From: Bacteroidetes bacterium UBA2475 | GTDB lineage: Bacteria > Bacteroidota > Bacteroidia > B-17B0 > Aurantibacillaceae | Reading direction: 5' to 3' | Assembly: GCA_002342065.1 (NCBI GenBank) | Contig: DDPF01000004.1 | Location: forward strand, 62,001 to 126,000 | Length of the DNA stretch: 64,000 nucleotides | Part shown: piece by piece, positions 48,439-58,226 of the stretch | Layout of the letters: each line of letters opens with the position of its first letter | Position numbering within the stretch: the first letter of the stretch is position 1 | Translations under genes and position numbers: made by a program | Notes under the pieces: model-generated | Database searches by the model: none | What the model was told of the DNA's origin: nothing | The model's input: the letters and a program-made list of their open reading frames with translations, nothing else

Positions 48439-51114
48439 ATGATCAAACGTATTTTAGCAGGCGCCATAGTTGCTTCAGCATTTATTTCAGCCTGCCACAA
48501 CACCAAAAAAACAACTGCAACTGTGGCTGATAATGAGCCTGCTTTTCAATTAGACACAATAAGTGTTGTTGCTAACGAGGTTCCAAAAAAAGAAGAGTAC
48601 CGTGCTTCTAATCCACAAATAAACGATATCATTCATACAAAACTGGAAGTGAATTTTGATTGGATCAATTCAAGAATGAATGGAAAGGCCATTATTGAAA
48701 TAAAACCATATTTCTATCCTACCAGTATTTTATATTTGAACGCACGTGGCATGAATATTAAAAAAGTTTCGATGTTGAAATCTGTTCTTGAAAGGCCAAC
48801 AAAAGGTGAGTCAAAATCTGTAGGAGCAAATACATATGCAGAAAGAAATATACTGGATTATAAATATGAAAATGATTCTTTGAAAATTAATTTAGGAAAG
48901 GTTTTCACAAATAAAGAAAAATATATTGTAGAGATAGAATATGTTGCTAAACCTAATGAATTAAAAGTTGGCGGCAGCAGTGCCATTAGCAGCGATAAAG
49001 GTTTGTACTTTATCAATCCAACCGGTGAAAACGCTTATAAAATGCCGCAGATATGGACACAGGGTGAAACACAGTCCAACTCAGCCTGGTTCCCAACAAT
49101 AGATAGTCCGAACGAAAAAATGACGCAGGAGATCTTTATGACGGTTGAAGAAAAATATACAACTCTATCTAACGGTTTATTGGTTGACGCAAAAAAGAAT
49201 GCAAATGGCACACGCACCGATCACTGGAAATTAGACGAGCCGCACGCGCCTTATTTGGCCATGATGGCGGTTGGTGAATTTAAAAAAGTAACTGATGAGC
49301 CATGGAATGGTAAAGAAGTAAGTTATTATGTAGAGAAAGAATACGAAGCACATGCGAAAGCTATTTTTGGAGATACCAAAGAGATGATCGAGTTCTATTC
49401 AAACAAATTAGGTGTGCCTTATGCTTGGCCTAAATACGCGCAAATTGCAGTGCGCGATTATGTGAGTGGCGCTATGGAAAATACAAGCGCTACCTTACAC
49501 GGTGATTTTGCAGTTTACCAAACTACCCGTGAAACGATCGATGGAATAAAAGGCAATTCAATTATTGCCCACGAATTATTTCACCAATGGTTTGGTGATC
49601 TTGTAACCTGCGAAAGTTGGAGCAATTTACCGTTAAATGAAAGTTTTGCTACTTACGGCGAATACTTATGGGAAGAATATAAGTTTGGAAGAGACGCCGC
49701 AGATTATCATCATAACAATAGTCGCGAAGGTTATATGGGTTCAGATAAAGAAGTGAACCTTATTCGTTTTAATTATGAACAGCGCGAAGATATGTTTGAT
49801 GGTTTTAGCTATAATAAAGGCGGCCAGGTTTTGCACATGTTACGTAAAGTTGTTGGGGATGATGCGTTTTTTGCGTCTTTAAAAAATTATCTGGAGACCA
49901 ATAAATTTAAAGCCGGCGAAATTCACCACCTGCGTTTAGCCTTTGAAGAAGTAACCGGGCAGGATATGAACTGGTTCTTTAATCAGTGGTTTTTGAACAG
50001 AGGTCGCCCAAAATTAATTGTTACAAAAAATTATAATGCAACCACAGGAAATGTAGAATTAACTGTTGAGCAAACTCAGAATTTTAAAAAATTCCCTTTA
50101 TACCGTTTACCAATTGAAATAGATACTTATGTTGGTGGAAAAGCAGAGCGTACTAAAATTGTTGTTACCGATGTAAAACAAACATTTAATATTAAAGTAA
50201 GTGCCGCCCCGCAACTGGTAAATTTTGATGCGGAAAGACAATTGCTTTGCGATCTTGAATATATAAGAACGCAGGACGAGTTTGTTTTCCAATACAAGAA
50301 CGCACCTTTGTATGTTGACAGATACGAAGCTTTGAAACAACTGGATGAGAAGTTAGCAGATGCAAATGTGTACGCCATGTTTAAATGGGCTGCAGAAAAT
50401 GACAAATTCCATGTACTAAGGAATTATGCTGCTAATAAATTGATTGAAGCCCCTGCCGATAAATTACCGGAAGTTAAAACAACTATATTATCGATCTACA
50501 ACAACGATAAAAAAACAAGAACAAGAGCAAATGCTTTACGTTTATTGAACAAAAAATTTGGTGCTGATGCTGATATTAAAGCATTAAACATAAAAGCGTT
50601 GAACGAACAATCGTACGCAATTTGTGGTGAAGCTTTGGAAGCCCTTGCAAAGAACGATCCAAAATCAGCAATGGAAAAAGCGAAATTGTTTGAGAACGAA
50701 ACCGGAAAAGATGTTCTTTACCCAATTGGCGAATTATATTCTAACCATGGCAGCGATGAGCAATTGCCCTTTTTCCAGAAGAATTTAAAACAATTCAATG
50801 GTTTTGAAGTAATGGGCTTTATAAGTATGTATGCAAAAACTGCAAAGCGCAGCACTACTTCAACATCTGCTATTGCAGCCGCTAATGACCTTAACGCTTT
50901 AGGTAAAGGCGGTAGCCGATTTACCAAATTTAGCGCTGCAAAAGGCATAAGAGATATTTCGCTTGTTTGGGAAGCAAAAGAAAAAACATTAAAAGCCCAG
51001 GTGGCAACTGCTCAAAAAGAAAGCAAGGATGTTACTGCACTTGAAAAAGAATTAAAAACTGTAAGTGAAACAAAGGAAATTCTTATAAAAAAATACAACG
51101 AAATAAAGAACTAA
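48439..51114 (+). CDS. M1 family aminopeptidase (lipoprotein)
   Basis: An 891-residue M1 peptidase. The N-terminus MIKRILAGAIVASAFISACH carries a lipobox (FISAC), so it is a lipoprotein. The gluzincin motif AHELFHQWF begins at residue 378, with the third zinc ligand in LNESFATYGEYLW near 401, and the substrate-binding GAMENTSAT precedes them. The C-terminal third is helical and HEAT-like, as in M1 proteins. It cleaves N-terminal amino acids from peptides in the periplasm or on the outer surface. A terminator follows at 51131. Confidence 0.95.
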   Translation: MIKRILAGAIVASAFISACHNTKKTTATVADNEPAFQLDTISVVANEVPKKEEYRASNPQINDIIHTKLEVNFDWINSRMNGKAIIEIKPYFYPTSILYLNARGMNIKKVSMLKSVLERPTKGESKSVGANTYAERNILDYKYENDSLKINLGKVFTNKEKYIVEIEYVAKPNELKVGGSSAISSDKGLYFINPTGENAYKMPQIWTQGETQSNSAWFPTIDSPNEKMTQEIFMTVEEKYTTLSNGLLVDAKKNANGTRTDHWKLDEPHAPYLAMMAVGEFKKVTDEPWNGKEVSYYVEKEYEAHAKAIFGDTKEMIEFYSNKLGVPYAWPKYAQIAVRDYVSGAMENTSATLHGDFAVYQTTRETIDGIKGNSIIAHELFHQWFGDLVTCESWSNLPLNESFATYGEYLWEEYKFGRDAADYHHNNSREGYMGSDKEVNLIRFNYEQREDMFDGFSYNKGGQVLHMLRKVVGDDAFFASLKNYLETNKFKAGEIHHLRLAFEEVTGQDMNWFFNQWFLNRGRPKLIVTKNYNATTGNVELTVEQTQNFKKFPLYRLPIEIDTYVGGKAERTKIVVTDVKQTFNIKVSAAPQLVNFDAERQLLCDLEYIRTQDEFVFQYKNAPLYVDRYEALKQLDEKLADANVYAMFKWAAENDKFHVLRNYAANKLIEAPADKLPEVKTTILSIYNNDKKTRTRANALRLLNKKFGADADIKALNIKALNEQSYAICGEALEALAKNDPKSAMEKAKLFENETGKDVLYPIGELYSNHGSDEQLPFFQKNLKQFNGFEVMGFISMYAKTAKRSTTSTSAIAAANDLNALGKGGSRFTKFSAAKGIRDISLVWEAKEKTLKAQVATAQKESKDVTALEKELKTVSETKEILIKKYNEIKN

Positions 51115-51130
51115 AGAACATCGATCTTAC

Positions 51131-51163
51131 AAAGCCCTGCAAAAAAATTGCGGGGCTTTTTTT
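51131..51163 (+). terminator. Intrinsic terminator of the M1 gene
   Basis: AAAGCCCTGCAA-aaaaa-TTGCGGGGCTTT (12 pairs, one G-T) followed by TTTTTTTT. Confidence 0.92.
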
Positions 51164-51196
51164 GTTTATACAGCATTATTTGATATTTTTAAATCC

Positions 51197-51601
51197 GTGA
51201 AAAAGATCTTAATAATAATATTTGTCTCTGTTCTTGTTTTTAGTCGTTGTTCAACTGCTGAGTCTATCGATAACAAAGCTTTAAAAGTGGTGAGCCAGTT
51301 TAATAGCAAATGCCCGATGATGATAGACCAGGAAACCAGGATGGATGGTATTGAAATTAAAAACGGCAATACCATCGTTTATAAATACACACTTATAAAT
51401 TTATTTGCCTCAAAAGTAGACACTGCCAAGTTCAATTTAGCTTTAAGACCCGGAATTATTAATACTATAAAAACAAATGCAGAATTAGACGAACTAAAAC
51501 GTATTAAGTCGAGTTTTGAATACTATTATAAAGACCGTGAAGATAAATTTATTTATTCTTTCTTAATTACCCCAGAAGATTATAACGATCAAACCCCATA
51601 A
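51197..51601 (+). CDS. Small putative lipoprotein
   Basis: A 134-residue protein, start GTG 51197. The N-terminus MKKILIIIFVSVLVFSRCST has a lipobox-like VFSRC, so it may be a lipoprotein. The remaining 110 residues are mixed alpha/beta, with no recognised family. It is followed two bases later by the exonuclease gene, so the two may be cotranscribed. Function unknown. Confidence 0.75.
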   Translation: MKKILIIIFVSVLVFSRCSTAESIDNKALKVVSQFNSKCPMMIDQETRMDGIEIKNGNTIVYKYTLINLFASKVDTAKFNLALRPGIINTIKTNAELDELKRIKSSFEYYYKDREDKFIYSFLITPEDYNDQTP

Positions 51602-51603
51602 AC

Positions 51604-52299
51604 ATGACAACAACAGAAATAGAAAAAATATTATTCATCGATATTGAGACCGTTCCTGTAACATACAAATACAGCGATCTGGACGAGAACACCAAAGAGC
51701 TTTGGAATAAAAAATGGCAATACAATAAAGATATTGCCCCCGAGCAACAATACAATAAAGCCGGTATTTATGCCGAGTTCGCAAAAGTGGTGTGTATTGG
51801 TTTAGGCTTTTATAACCAAAAAAAGTTTCGCGTAAAAGCAATTACTTCAGACAATGAGTTAGAAATACTCAATCAATTTGCGGAACTTTTAAAGACACAT
51901 TTTAATACTTACAGTCATTTATTGTGTGCGCATAACGGCAAAGAATTTGATTTTCCTTTTCTCTGCCGTCGCTTTTTGATCAATAATTTACCACTTCCAA
52001 AAACCTTACAAATTCAGGGATTAAAGCCCTGGGAGGTAAAACATATTGATACCATGGACCTTTGGAAATTTGGGGACGTGAAAAATTTTAGTTCACTAAA
52101 TCTCCTGGCGCACGTATTGGGAATTCCTTCGCCAAAAGACGAAATGGATGGAAGTATGGTTGGCAAGACCTTTTACGAAGAAAAAAATCTTGAGAAAATA
52201 GAGAAGTATTGTAAAAAGGATGTTATAACCCTGGCCCGCGTTTACAACCGTTTTGCGGGTACCGGAAATTTAAGCGATGATGATATTATTTTTGTGTAA
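51604..52299 (+). CDS. Predicted PolB-like 3'-5' exonuclease
   Basis: A 231-residue DEDD-family nuclease. Exo I is ILFIDIETVPVTYKYSD (acidic D and E), Exo II is LLCAHNGKEFDFPFL (D), and Exo III is EKIEKYCKKDVITLARVYNRF (D). The pattern matches the family of PolB-type predicted 3'-5' exonucleases (PF10108). The biological role in Bacteroidota is not settled; DNA or RNA processing is expected. No polymerase domain is attached. Confidence 0.87.
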   Translation: MTTTEIEKILFIDIETVPVTYKYSDLDENTKELWNKKWQYNKDIAPEQQYNKAGIYAEFAKVVCIGLGFYNQKKFRVKAITSDNELEILNQFAELLKTHFNTYSHLLCAHNGKEFDFPFLCRRFLINNLPLPKTLQIQGLKPWEVKHIDTMDLWKFGDVKNFSSLNLLAHVLGIPSPKDEMDGSMVGKTFYEEKNLEKIEKYCKKDVITLARVYNRFAGTGNLSDDDIIFV

Positions 52300-52327
52300 A
52301 TTCATACAAATTTAAACACGCTCTTAC

Positions 52328-53320
52328 ATGGCGCCTCGTATAGCAATTATTGGTAGTGGAAGTTGGGCAACAGCGCTGGCAAAGTTACTGCTAAACAATA
52401 CTGCAAAAATAAACTGGTTCATTCGCAAGCAGGAAGATATTGACCTTTTCAAAGAATACAAGAACAATCCAAAATATTTAAGCTCGGTAGATTTTGATAT
52501 TTCTAAGATCTCTTTTTTTGATTCTATTTCCGATTGTATAAAAAATTCAGATTATCTTATTCTTGCTATTCCATCTGCTTTTTTACATACTTCTTTTTCT
52601 GTTTTAAAAGAAAATGATCTTAAAGAAAAAATTATTTTCTCGGCCATAAAAGGCATTGTGCCCGAGCATAATTTAATTGTTGGCGAATATTTAAATACCG
52701 TTTACAATGTGCCTTTACAAAACATAGGTGTAATTACAGGCCCGTGCCATGCCGAAGAAGTTGCTATGGAAAAATTAAGTTATTTGACCATTGCTTCGCA
52801 AAACACAAAAAACGCAACCACATTAAGCGAACTTTTAAATTGCCGTTATTTAAAGTCATCCGTTAGTGATGATATTTACGGAACAGAATATTCTGCGGTA
52901 CTTAAAAATGTAATTGCAGTTGCAGGTGGTATTTGCCATGGTTTAGGTTATGGCGATAATTTTTTAGCAGTATTGATCAGTAATGCCATCCAGGAAATAA
53001 AACGTTTTGTAGATGCTGTTCATCCGATAGACAGGGACATAAACGCCTCTGCTTATTTGGGTGATCTTTTAGTAACGGCTTATTCGCAATTCAGTCGTAA
53101 CCGCATGTTTGGCACTATGCTTGGAAAAGGCTATGGCGTTAAACGCGCACAATTAGAAATGAACATGGTGGCCGAAGGTTATTACGCCGTAAAATGTGTT
53201 TACGAAATAAACAAGAATTATAATATCGACATGCCAATTACAAATGCTGTTTATAATATCATTTACAAGAATCAGGATGCACGTAAAGAAATAATTGAAT
53301 TATCAAACTTGTTATCGTAA
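52328..53320 (+). CDS. gpsA: NAD(P)H-dependent glycerol-3-phosphate dehydrogenase
   Basis: A 330-residue protein with the N-terminal Rossmann motif AIIGSGSWATALAKLLL, ILAIPSAFLH, the KGI loop IFSAIKGIVPEHN, VITGPCHAEEVA and the catalytic lysine in TEYSAVLKNVIAVAGG. It makes sn-glycerol 3-phosphate from dihydroxyacetone phosphate for phospholipids. Start ATG 52328. Confidence 0.97.
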   Translation: MAPRIAIIGSGSWATALAKLLLNNTAKINWFIRKQEDIDLFKEYKNNPKYLSSVDFDISKISFFDSISDCIKNSDYLILAIPSAFLHTSFSVLKENDLKEKIIFSAIKGIVPEHNLIVGEYLNTVYNVPLQNIGVITGPCHAEEVAMEKLSYLTIASQNTKNATTLSELLNCRYLKSSVSDDIYGTEYSAVLKNVIAVAGGICHGLGYGDNFLAVLISNAIQEIKRFVDAVHPIDRDINASAYLGDLLVTAYSQFSRNRMFGTMLGKGYGVKRAQLEMNMVAEGYYAVKCVYEINKNYNIDMPITNAVYNIIYKNQDARKEIIELSNLLS

Positions 53321-53326
53321 ACTATA

Positions 53327-53959
53327 TTGAAAAATTTTGCTTTAATTATTTCTGTTCTTCTGCATCCATTACTAATGGCAACTTATGTGTGTCTGTTACT
53401 TTTTTTTGGTGTTCAAAATACTGTTTACGATTACCTTACCCCTTTTGAGACCAAGTGGCGCATTTCTATTATTGTATTTATGTTCTCTTTTGTTTTCCCT
53501 GTATTAAATATTTATATACTTGTAAAACTAAAACGTATTCCTAATCTTACACTTTCAAATCAAAAAGACAGAACCTTCCCTTTATTTATTACGGCATTAT
53601 TTTATTTCGGTCTATTTTATTTATTAATGGACGTCAACATTTGGAACAGCGTTAAACTTTTTATTATTGGCGGTGCTGTTTGTATTTTAATGACCACGCT
53701 CATTAATCTAAAATATAAGATAAGCGCGCACATGGTTGGCCTGGGCGGCGTATTGGGTATTTTAATTTCGGTATCATATTTAATTCATTTTGATATGACA
53801 CCTTATTACATTGCCACCATTATTTTAGCCGGCATTGTTGCTTTTGCCCGCTTGATTTTGGACGAGCACAAACCTGCTCAACTGTATTTAGGCTTTTTTT
53901 TAGGATTAATTGTACAAAGTGGTTTGTTTTTTGGTCTACAAAAAGTAACCTTTGTATAA
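53327..53959 (+). CDS. Membrane protein with PAP2-like motif
   Basis: A 210-residue protein, start TTG 53327, six hydrophobic helices. The segment LKYKISAHMVGLGGVLGI and the DRTFPLFITALFY region resemble the core of PAP2-type phosphatases, but the conserved arginine/histidine set is not fully visible. It lies directly between gpsA and a short-chain dehydrogenase gene on the same strand. The position next to gpsA could point to phospholipid metabolism. Function is tentative. Confidence 0.65.
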   Translation: MKNFALIISVLLHPLLMATYVCLLLFFGVQNTVYDYLTPFETKWRISIIVFMFSFVFPVLNIYILVKLKRIPNLTLSNQKDRTFPLFITALFYFGLFYLLMDVNIWNSVKLFIIGGAVCILMTTLINLKYKISAHMVGLGGVLGILISVSYLIHFDMTPYYIATIILAGIVAFARLILDEHKPAQLYLGFFLGLIVQSGLFFGLQKVTFV

Positions 53960-53971
53960 ACAAAAATTATT

Positions 53972-54991
53972 TTGAATTTAGTAATTGGCGCTACAGGTAT
54001 TTTAGGAAGTCATGTTGTTTTGAAACTCTTGCAAAACAATGAACCTGTTATTGCATCAAAACAAAAAACAAGCGACCTAAAAAAAGTAGAAAAACTTTTC
54101 TCCTATTATTGCAATAACCCCAAAGAACTTTTCGAAAAAATTAAATGGGTAGAGGTAGATGTTACCGACATTTATTCTATTGAAGAAGCCATGAATGGTG
54201 TAACAGCAGTTTATAACTGTTCGGGCTTTGTATCATTTAATAACAGTGATCGAAAGAAGATCTTTCTTATAAACGAGACAGGAACGGCCAATGTGGTGAA
54301 TGCCTGTTTACATAAAAAGATAGATGCACTGTGTCACGTAAGTTCTATTGCAACGGTTAATAATTCTGATTACACCTTGCCTCTTAACGAAAGTGTTTTC
54401 TGGAAATCATCAGGCAAAGAAAGTGATTACGCTATTAGTAAATATAATGGCGAACGGGAAGTTTGGCGAGGCATTGAAGAAGGTTTAAATGCGGTGATCG
54501 TAAATCCTGGTGTGATATTGTCATCAGGTTTTTGGGATCAAAGCAGTTCTAAATTGTTTGATGTTTGTTTTAAGGGAAATAAATTTTATACAACAGGCAT
54601 GGCAGGTTATATTGCTGCCGAAGATGTTGCAGCCAGTATGTTGCACCTGGTTAATAAACGTTTATTCAACAACCGTTATATTTTAATTGAAAATAATTAT
54701 TCGTTCAAAGAGATACTGGATAAAATTCAAACACAGCTAAAAAAACCAAAACCAAATATTCATGCCGGTGAAAATATGCTTGGTTTTGCAAGAATAATGG
54801 ATGCCTTTGTGTGTGCTTTTTCTAATAAAGAGCGTCGGATAACCAAACCGGTGGTTTACGCAGCACTTAATACACAAACCTTTTCAAATAGTAAGATCAA
54901 AGCAACCTATCTTTCGTCGCTTACACCTGTAAATCAAGCAATTGAGAAGGTTTCAGCCGATTATTTAACCGATAAAACAGCTCTGTTTTAG
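53972..54991 (+). CDS. NAD(P)-dependent epimerase/dehydratase (extended SDR)
   Basis: A 339-residue protein, start TTG 53972. The cofactor motif is LVIGATGILGSHVVLKLL, followed by ALCHVSSIATVNNSD and the catalytic YAISKYNGER (Y and K). The type is close to sugar-nucleotide epimerases and 3-beta-hydroxysteroid-like reductases. Substrate unknown. It forms a likely operon with the membrane protein and gpsA. Confidence 0.9.
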   Translation: MNLVIGATGILGSHVVLKLLQNNEPVIASKQKTSDLKKVEKLFSYYCNNPKELFEKIKWVEVDVTDIYSIEEAMNGVTAVYNCSGFVSFNNSDRKKIFLINETGTANVVNACLHKKIDALCHVSSIATVNNSDYTLPLNESVFWKSSGKESDYAISKYNGEREVWRGIEEGLNAVIVNPGVILSSGFWDQSSSKLFDVCFKGNKFYTTGMAGYIAAEDVAASMLHLVNKRLFNNRYILIENNYSFKEILDKIQTQLKKPKPNIHAGENMLGFARIMDAFVCAFSNKERRITKPVVYAALNTQTFSNSKIKATYLSSLTPVNQAIEKVSADYLTDKTALF

Positions 54992-55100
54992 AAAAAACTT
55001 TGTTTTAGGCTAAAAATTAAATTTTATCAATTAAATTTTTGTTTTTGTAGATTAAATATCTAATTTAGTCTATTATTTTACCAAATTTTAAGAACTAAAT

Positions 55101-55718
55101 ATGCATATTGCAATTGCCGGGAATATAGGGTCAGGGAAAACTACATTAACATCGTTACTAGCGAAACATTATAAATGGCACGCTCATTATGAAGATGCAG
55201 ATGACAACCCTTATTTGAACGATTTTTATGAAGATATGCAGCGTTGGTCTTTCAATTTGCAGGTGTATTTTTTAAATAACAGATTTAACCAGATCCTTGA
55301 AATAAGAAAAGGTAAACACTCCGTGGTTCAGGATAGAACAATTTACGAAGACGCTTACATTTTTGCTCCCAATTTGCATGCAATGGGTTTAATGACCTCG
55401 CGCGATTATGATAATTATTTTTCATTATTTAAATTAATGGAAAGTTTAATTAAAGCGCCAGATCTGATCATTTACTTAAGGGCAAGTGTACCTACCCTTG
55501 TAAAACAAATTCAAAAACGTGGAAGGGATTATGAGAACAGCATTCGTTTAGATTATTTAAAAAGACTGAACGAGCGATACGAAGCCTGGAGCGGGTCTTA
55601 CGAATCAGGAAAAATTTTGGTAGTGGATGTTGATGATATTAATTTCAGCGAGAACAAAGAAGATTTTGGTAAGGTAATTAGAATGATAGATGCTGAACTA
55701 AACGGTTTATTTAAATAA
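55101..55718 (+). CDS. Deoxynucleoside kinase
   Basis: A 205-residue kinase. P-loop IAIAGNIGSGKTTLTSLLA, the ERxxx motif of dNK/dGK in HSVVQDRTIYEDAYIFA (D, R), and the lid IQKRGRDYENSIRLDYLKRL. It phosphorylates deoxynucleosides for salvage; deoxyadenosine/deoxyguanosine specificity is common in Bacteroidota homologues, but not decided here. The stop is directly followed by the GTG of the SiaB-like kinase, so the pair is coupled. Confidence 0.92.
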   Translation: MHIAIAGNIGSGKTTLTSLLAKHYKWHAHYEDADDNPYLNDFYEDMQRWSFNLQVYFLNNRFNQILEIRKGKHSVVQDRTIYEDAYIFAPNLHAMGLMTSRDYDNYFSLFKLMESLIKAPDLIIYLRASVPTLVKQIQKRGRDYENSIRLDYLKRLNERYEAWSGSYESGKILVVDVDDINFSENKEDFGKVIRMIDAELNGLFK

Positions 55719-56294
55719 GTGAGTTTAATTTTAAATAAAGAATCAGAGTTTTTTGACCTGCACTTTGCAAAACAGGTGAAAAATGTAAATCAATCGGGCC
55801 AATTGATATTAGCCTATGATGGCGTTTTAAATAACGAAACGATCTCTAAACTTGAAACCGAAATTGAAGGTAAGATACTTGAAAAGAATTTTCCAAAACA
55901 AGTTGTAAAAAAAGTTTTCTTTATTTGTGTAGAATCTCTTCAAAATCAGTTAATACACGGTCACAAAGACGATAAAGGCTCTCAGCATAATTTTTTCTTA
56001 TTAGGACATTCGGATAAAGCAGTATGCATTATCTCAGCAAACTTAATTACAAATACCTCGGTAGATAATGTAAAAAGCCAGATCGAAAAAATAAATTCAT
56101 TTGATGATCCTGCTGCTTTAAAAGCTTTTTATTTAGGTCACCTCGAAAATAATGAATTAAGCGATAAAGGTGGTGCCGGTTTAGGTTTTATTACCATTGC
56201 AATGAAAAGTGGAAATAAAATTATACCTTCTTTTGAGATCATCAACGAAAAATACTCTTTGTTTTTATTAGAGGTAAAAATAAATCTTGAGTAA
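55719..56294 (+). CDS. SiaB-like (DUF6272) protein kinase
   Basis: A 191-residue protein from GTG 55719, directly after the dNK stop. The N-box-like VFFICVESLQNQLIHGHKDD and the glycine-rich DKGGAGLGFITIAM are those of GHKL ATPases as in SiaB-type kinases (DUF6272). In Pseudomonas aeruginosa SiaB phosphorylates SiaC and the SpoIIE-type phosphatase SiaA removes the phosphate. Both SpoIIE genes in this window are therefore possible opposites, and a SiaC-like target would be expected elsewhere. The family call is from memory of conserved motifs. Confidence 0.8.
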   Translation: MSLILNKESEFFDLHFAKQVKNVNQSGQLILAYDGVLNNETISKLETEIEGKILEKNFPKQVVKKVFFICVESLQNQLIHGHKDDKGSQHNFFLLGHSDKAVCIISANLITNTSVDNVKSQIEKINSFDDPAALKAFYLGHLENNELSDKGGAGLGFITIAMKSGNKIIPSFEIINEKYSLFLLEVKINLE

Positions 56295-56302
56295 GCCAAA
56301 AA

Positions 56303-57463
56303 ATGTCGCAAGATAAACAGGCAATTCTCTTTTTAGCTTCCTGGTATCCAACACCACACAACAAAAATCACGGAATTTTTATTCGCAATCACGCATTAGC
56401 ATTACGCAAATATATGCCTGTTATTGTTGTATATGCTTATTCTACCAGTACTGCACAAGACTTTAAGATCACAAAAAATAAAGAAGGCAATTTTGAAGAA
56501 TGGTTAATGGAATATCCGAAAAGTTCGACACCCTTAATTTCTTTTTTCATAAAATATTTTCGTTTTAAGAAAGCATACAAATTATTATTGCAGGAATTAA
56601 TAAAAAATAATATTTCTATTAAAGCTATTCAACTGAATGTTATTTTTCCTGCTGCTATTACATTGCCAATATTTAAAGATCATTATAAAGTGCCTTATAC
56701 GATTGTAGAGCATTGGAGCGGCTATTTACCCGAAGATGACAATTATAAAAGTGGTATTGTAAAAGACCGAACCAAAATTGCAGTTAAAAATGCTTCTAAA
56801 ATTTATTATGTTTCCGAAAAACAAAAACAAGCTATGCTTAGTCATGGTTTAAAAGGAAATTACGAATTACTCTATAATGTGGTTGACACTAATTTATTTA
56901 AAGAGAATAAAAGTGCGAAAAGTCAAAGACCATTATTACTTCACGTTTCATCGTTAGTTGAAAGAGAAAAAAATATAAGCGGTACTTTACGCGTTATTCA
57001 AAAATTACAAAAAGCAAACTACGAGTTTGACTTTATAGTTGTAGGCGGAAATACAGAAGCAGTTTCATATTATAAGAACGAATCAAAAAAATTACAATTA
57101 AAAAACACAAGTTTTGTTGGCGAAAAAACTCCTGCAGAAGTTGCCACTTATATGCAACAAGCACATGCTTTGATCTTGTCTAGCAATTACGAAGGCATGC
57201 CGGTTGTTGTATTAGAGGCCCTTGCAAGCGGCTTACCTGTTTTTGCCAGCAAAGTTGGTCAGTTACCAAATATGATCACGAACGATCTTGGAAAATTAGT
57301 AGATGTTGGGGATGAACAAGCCCTGGAAAATAATTTAAAAGGCTTCTTAGGCGGTAAAATAAAATTCTCTTCAGAAAAAATGGTAAGCTTTATTTCTGAA
57401 AACGCTTCGCCCGAAGTTGTAGGAAAAAAACTGGCAGAATTTTATAATTCAGCCTGCTCCTGA
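56303..57463 (+). CDS. Glycosyltransferase family 4
   Basis: A 386-residue GT-B protein. N-terminal acceptor domain (LFLASWYPTPHNKNHGIFIR) and C-terminal donor domain with LLHVSSLVEREKNISGTLRV, the E-x7-E motif in SSNYEGMPVVVLEALASGLP and IVVGGNTEAVSYYK. It transfers a sugar, probably in surface polysaccharide synthesis. It starts 8 bases after the SiaB-like gene. Its end overlaps the convergent rsmA by 22 bases. Confidence 0.93.
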   Translation: MSQDKQAILFLASWYPTPHNKNHGIFIRNHALALRKYMPVIVVYAYSTSTAQDFKITKNKEGNFEEWLMEYPKSSTPLISFFIKYFRFKKAYKLLLQELIKNNISIKAIQLNVIFPAAITLPIFKDHYKVPYTIVEHWSGYLPEDDNYKSGIVKDRTKIAVKNASKIYYVSEKQKQAMLSHGLKGNYELLYNVVDTNLFKENKSAKSQRPLLLHVSSLVEREKNISGTLRVIQKLQKANYEFDFIVVGGNTEAVSYYKNESKKLQLKNTSFVGEKTPAEVATYMQQAHALILSSNYEGMPVVVLEALASGLPVFASKVGQLPNMITNDLGKLVDVGDEQALENNLKGFLGGKIKFSSEKMVSFISENASPEVVGKKLAEFYNSACS

Positions 57464-58224
57464 ACAAATTTAGTTAACTCAACAAACTGCGCTACCGAAA
57501 GCTGTTCCGGACGTTTATCTAAAAGCGGATGTCTTAATTCATTATTATTAAATAAAGTACGCACCGAATTACGAATTGTTTTACGGCGTTGATTAAATGT
57601 TGTTTTTACCACTTTTTTAAAAAGATCCTCGTCGCAATCTAATTTCTGAACAGAATTTCTTGTCAAGCGAATAACCGCACTTTTTACTTTTGGGGGCGGA
57701 GAAAACACATTCTCATGCACCGTAAATAAATATTCGATTTCATAAAAAGCCTGTAACAATACACTTAAGATACCATACACCTTTGAGCCCGGTTTTTCTG
57801 CCAGGCGCATAGCCACTTCTTTTTGGAACATGCCCACAACATAATCCACAGAGTTCTTATTCTCTAATACCTTAAACATTATCTGGCTAGAGATATTGTA
57901 AGGGAAATTACCAATAACATTAAATTTTTGTCCGGCTAATTTTTGAAGATCTGTTTCTAAAAAATCAGCTAAAACTATTTTGTCTTTTTTTTCAGGATAT
58001 TTTGTTTTTAAATATTCTACCGATTCTCCATCCACATCCATGGCTAAAAAATTGTCCACATCGTTAATGAGGAATTGCGTTAGCACACCTGTACCCGGAC
58101 CCACCTCAACAATAAAAGAAGTTTTGTCTTTTTCTAAAAGAGCATTAACAGTATTTCGCGCGATGTTCTCATCGTTTAAAAAATGCTGGCCTAAATGTTT
58201 TTTTGCTCTTACAGGTTGTGCCAT
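57442..58224 (-). CDS. rsmA: 16S rRNA dimethyladenosine transferase
   Basis: A 260-residue KsgA-type enzyme. Motif X KKHLGQHFLNDENIARN, motif I VEVGPGTGVLTQFL, motif IV NFPYNISSQIMFKV (NxPY). It dimethylates A1518 and A1519 of 16S rRNA. The 3' end overlaps the glycosyltransferase gene by 22 bases. It follows prfB by two bases on the same strand, so the two are cotranscribed. Confidence 0.97.
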   Translation of the reverse strand: MAQPVRAKKHLGQHFLNDENIARNTVNALLEKDKTSFIVEVGPGTGVLTQFLINDVDNFLAMDVDGESVEYLKTKYPEKKDKIVLADFLETDLQKLAGQKFNVIGNFPYNISSQIMFKVLENKNSVDYVVGMFQKEVAMRLAEKPGSKVYGILSVLLQAFYEIEYLFTVHENVFSPPPKVKSAVIRLTRNSVQKLDCDEDLFKKVVKTTFNQRRKTIRNSVRTLFNNNELRHPLLDKRPEQLSVAQFVELTKFVQEQAEL

Positions 58225-58226
58225 AT

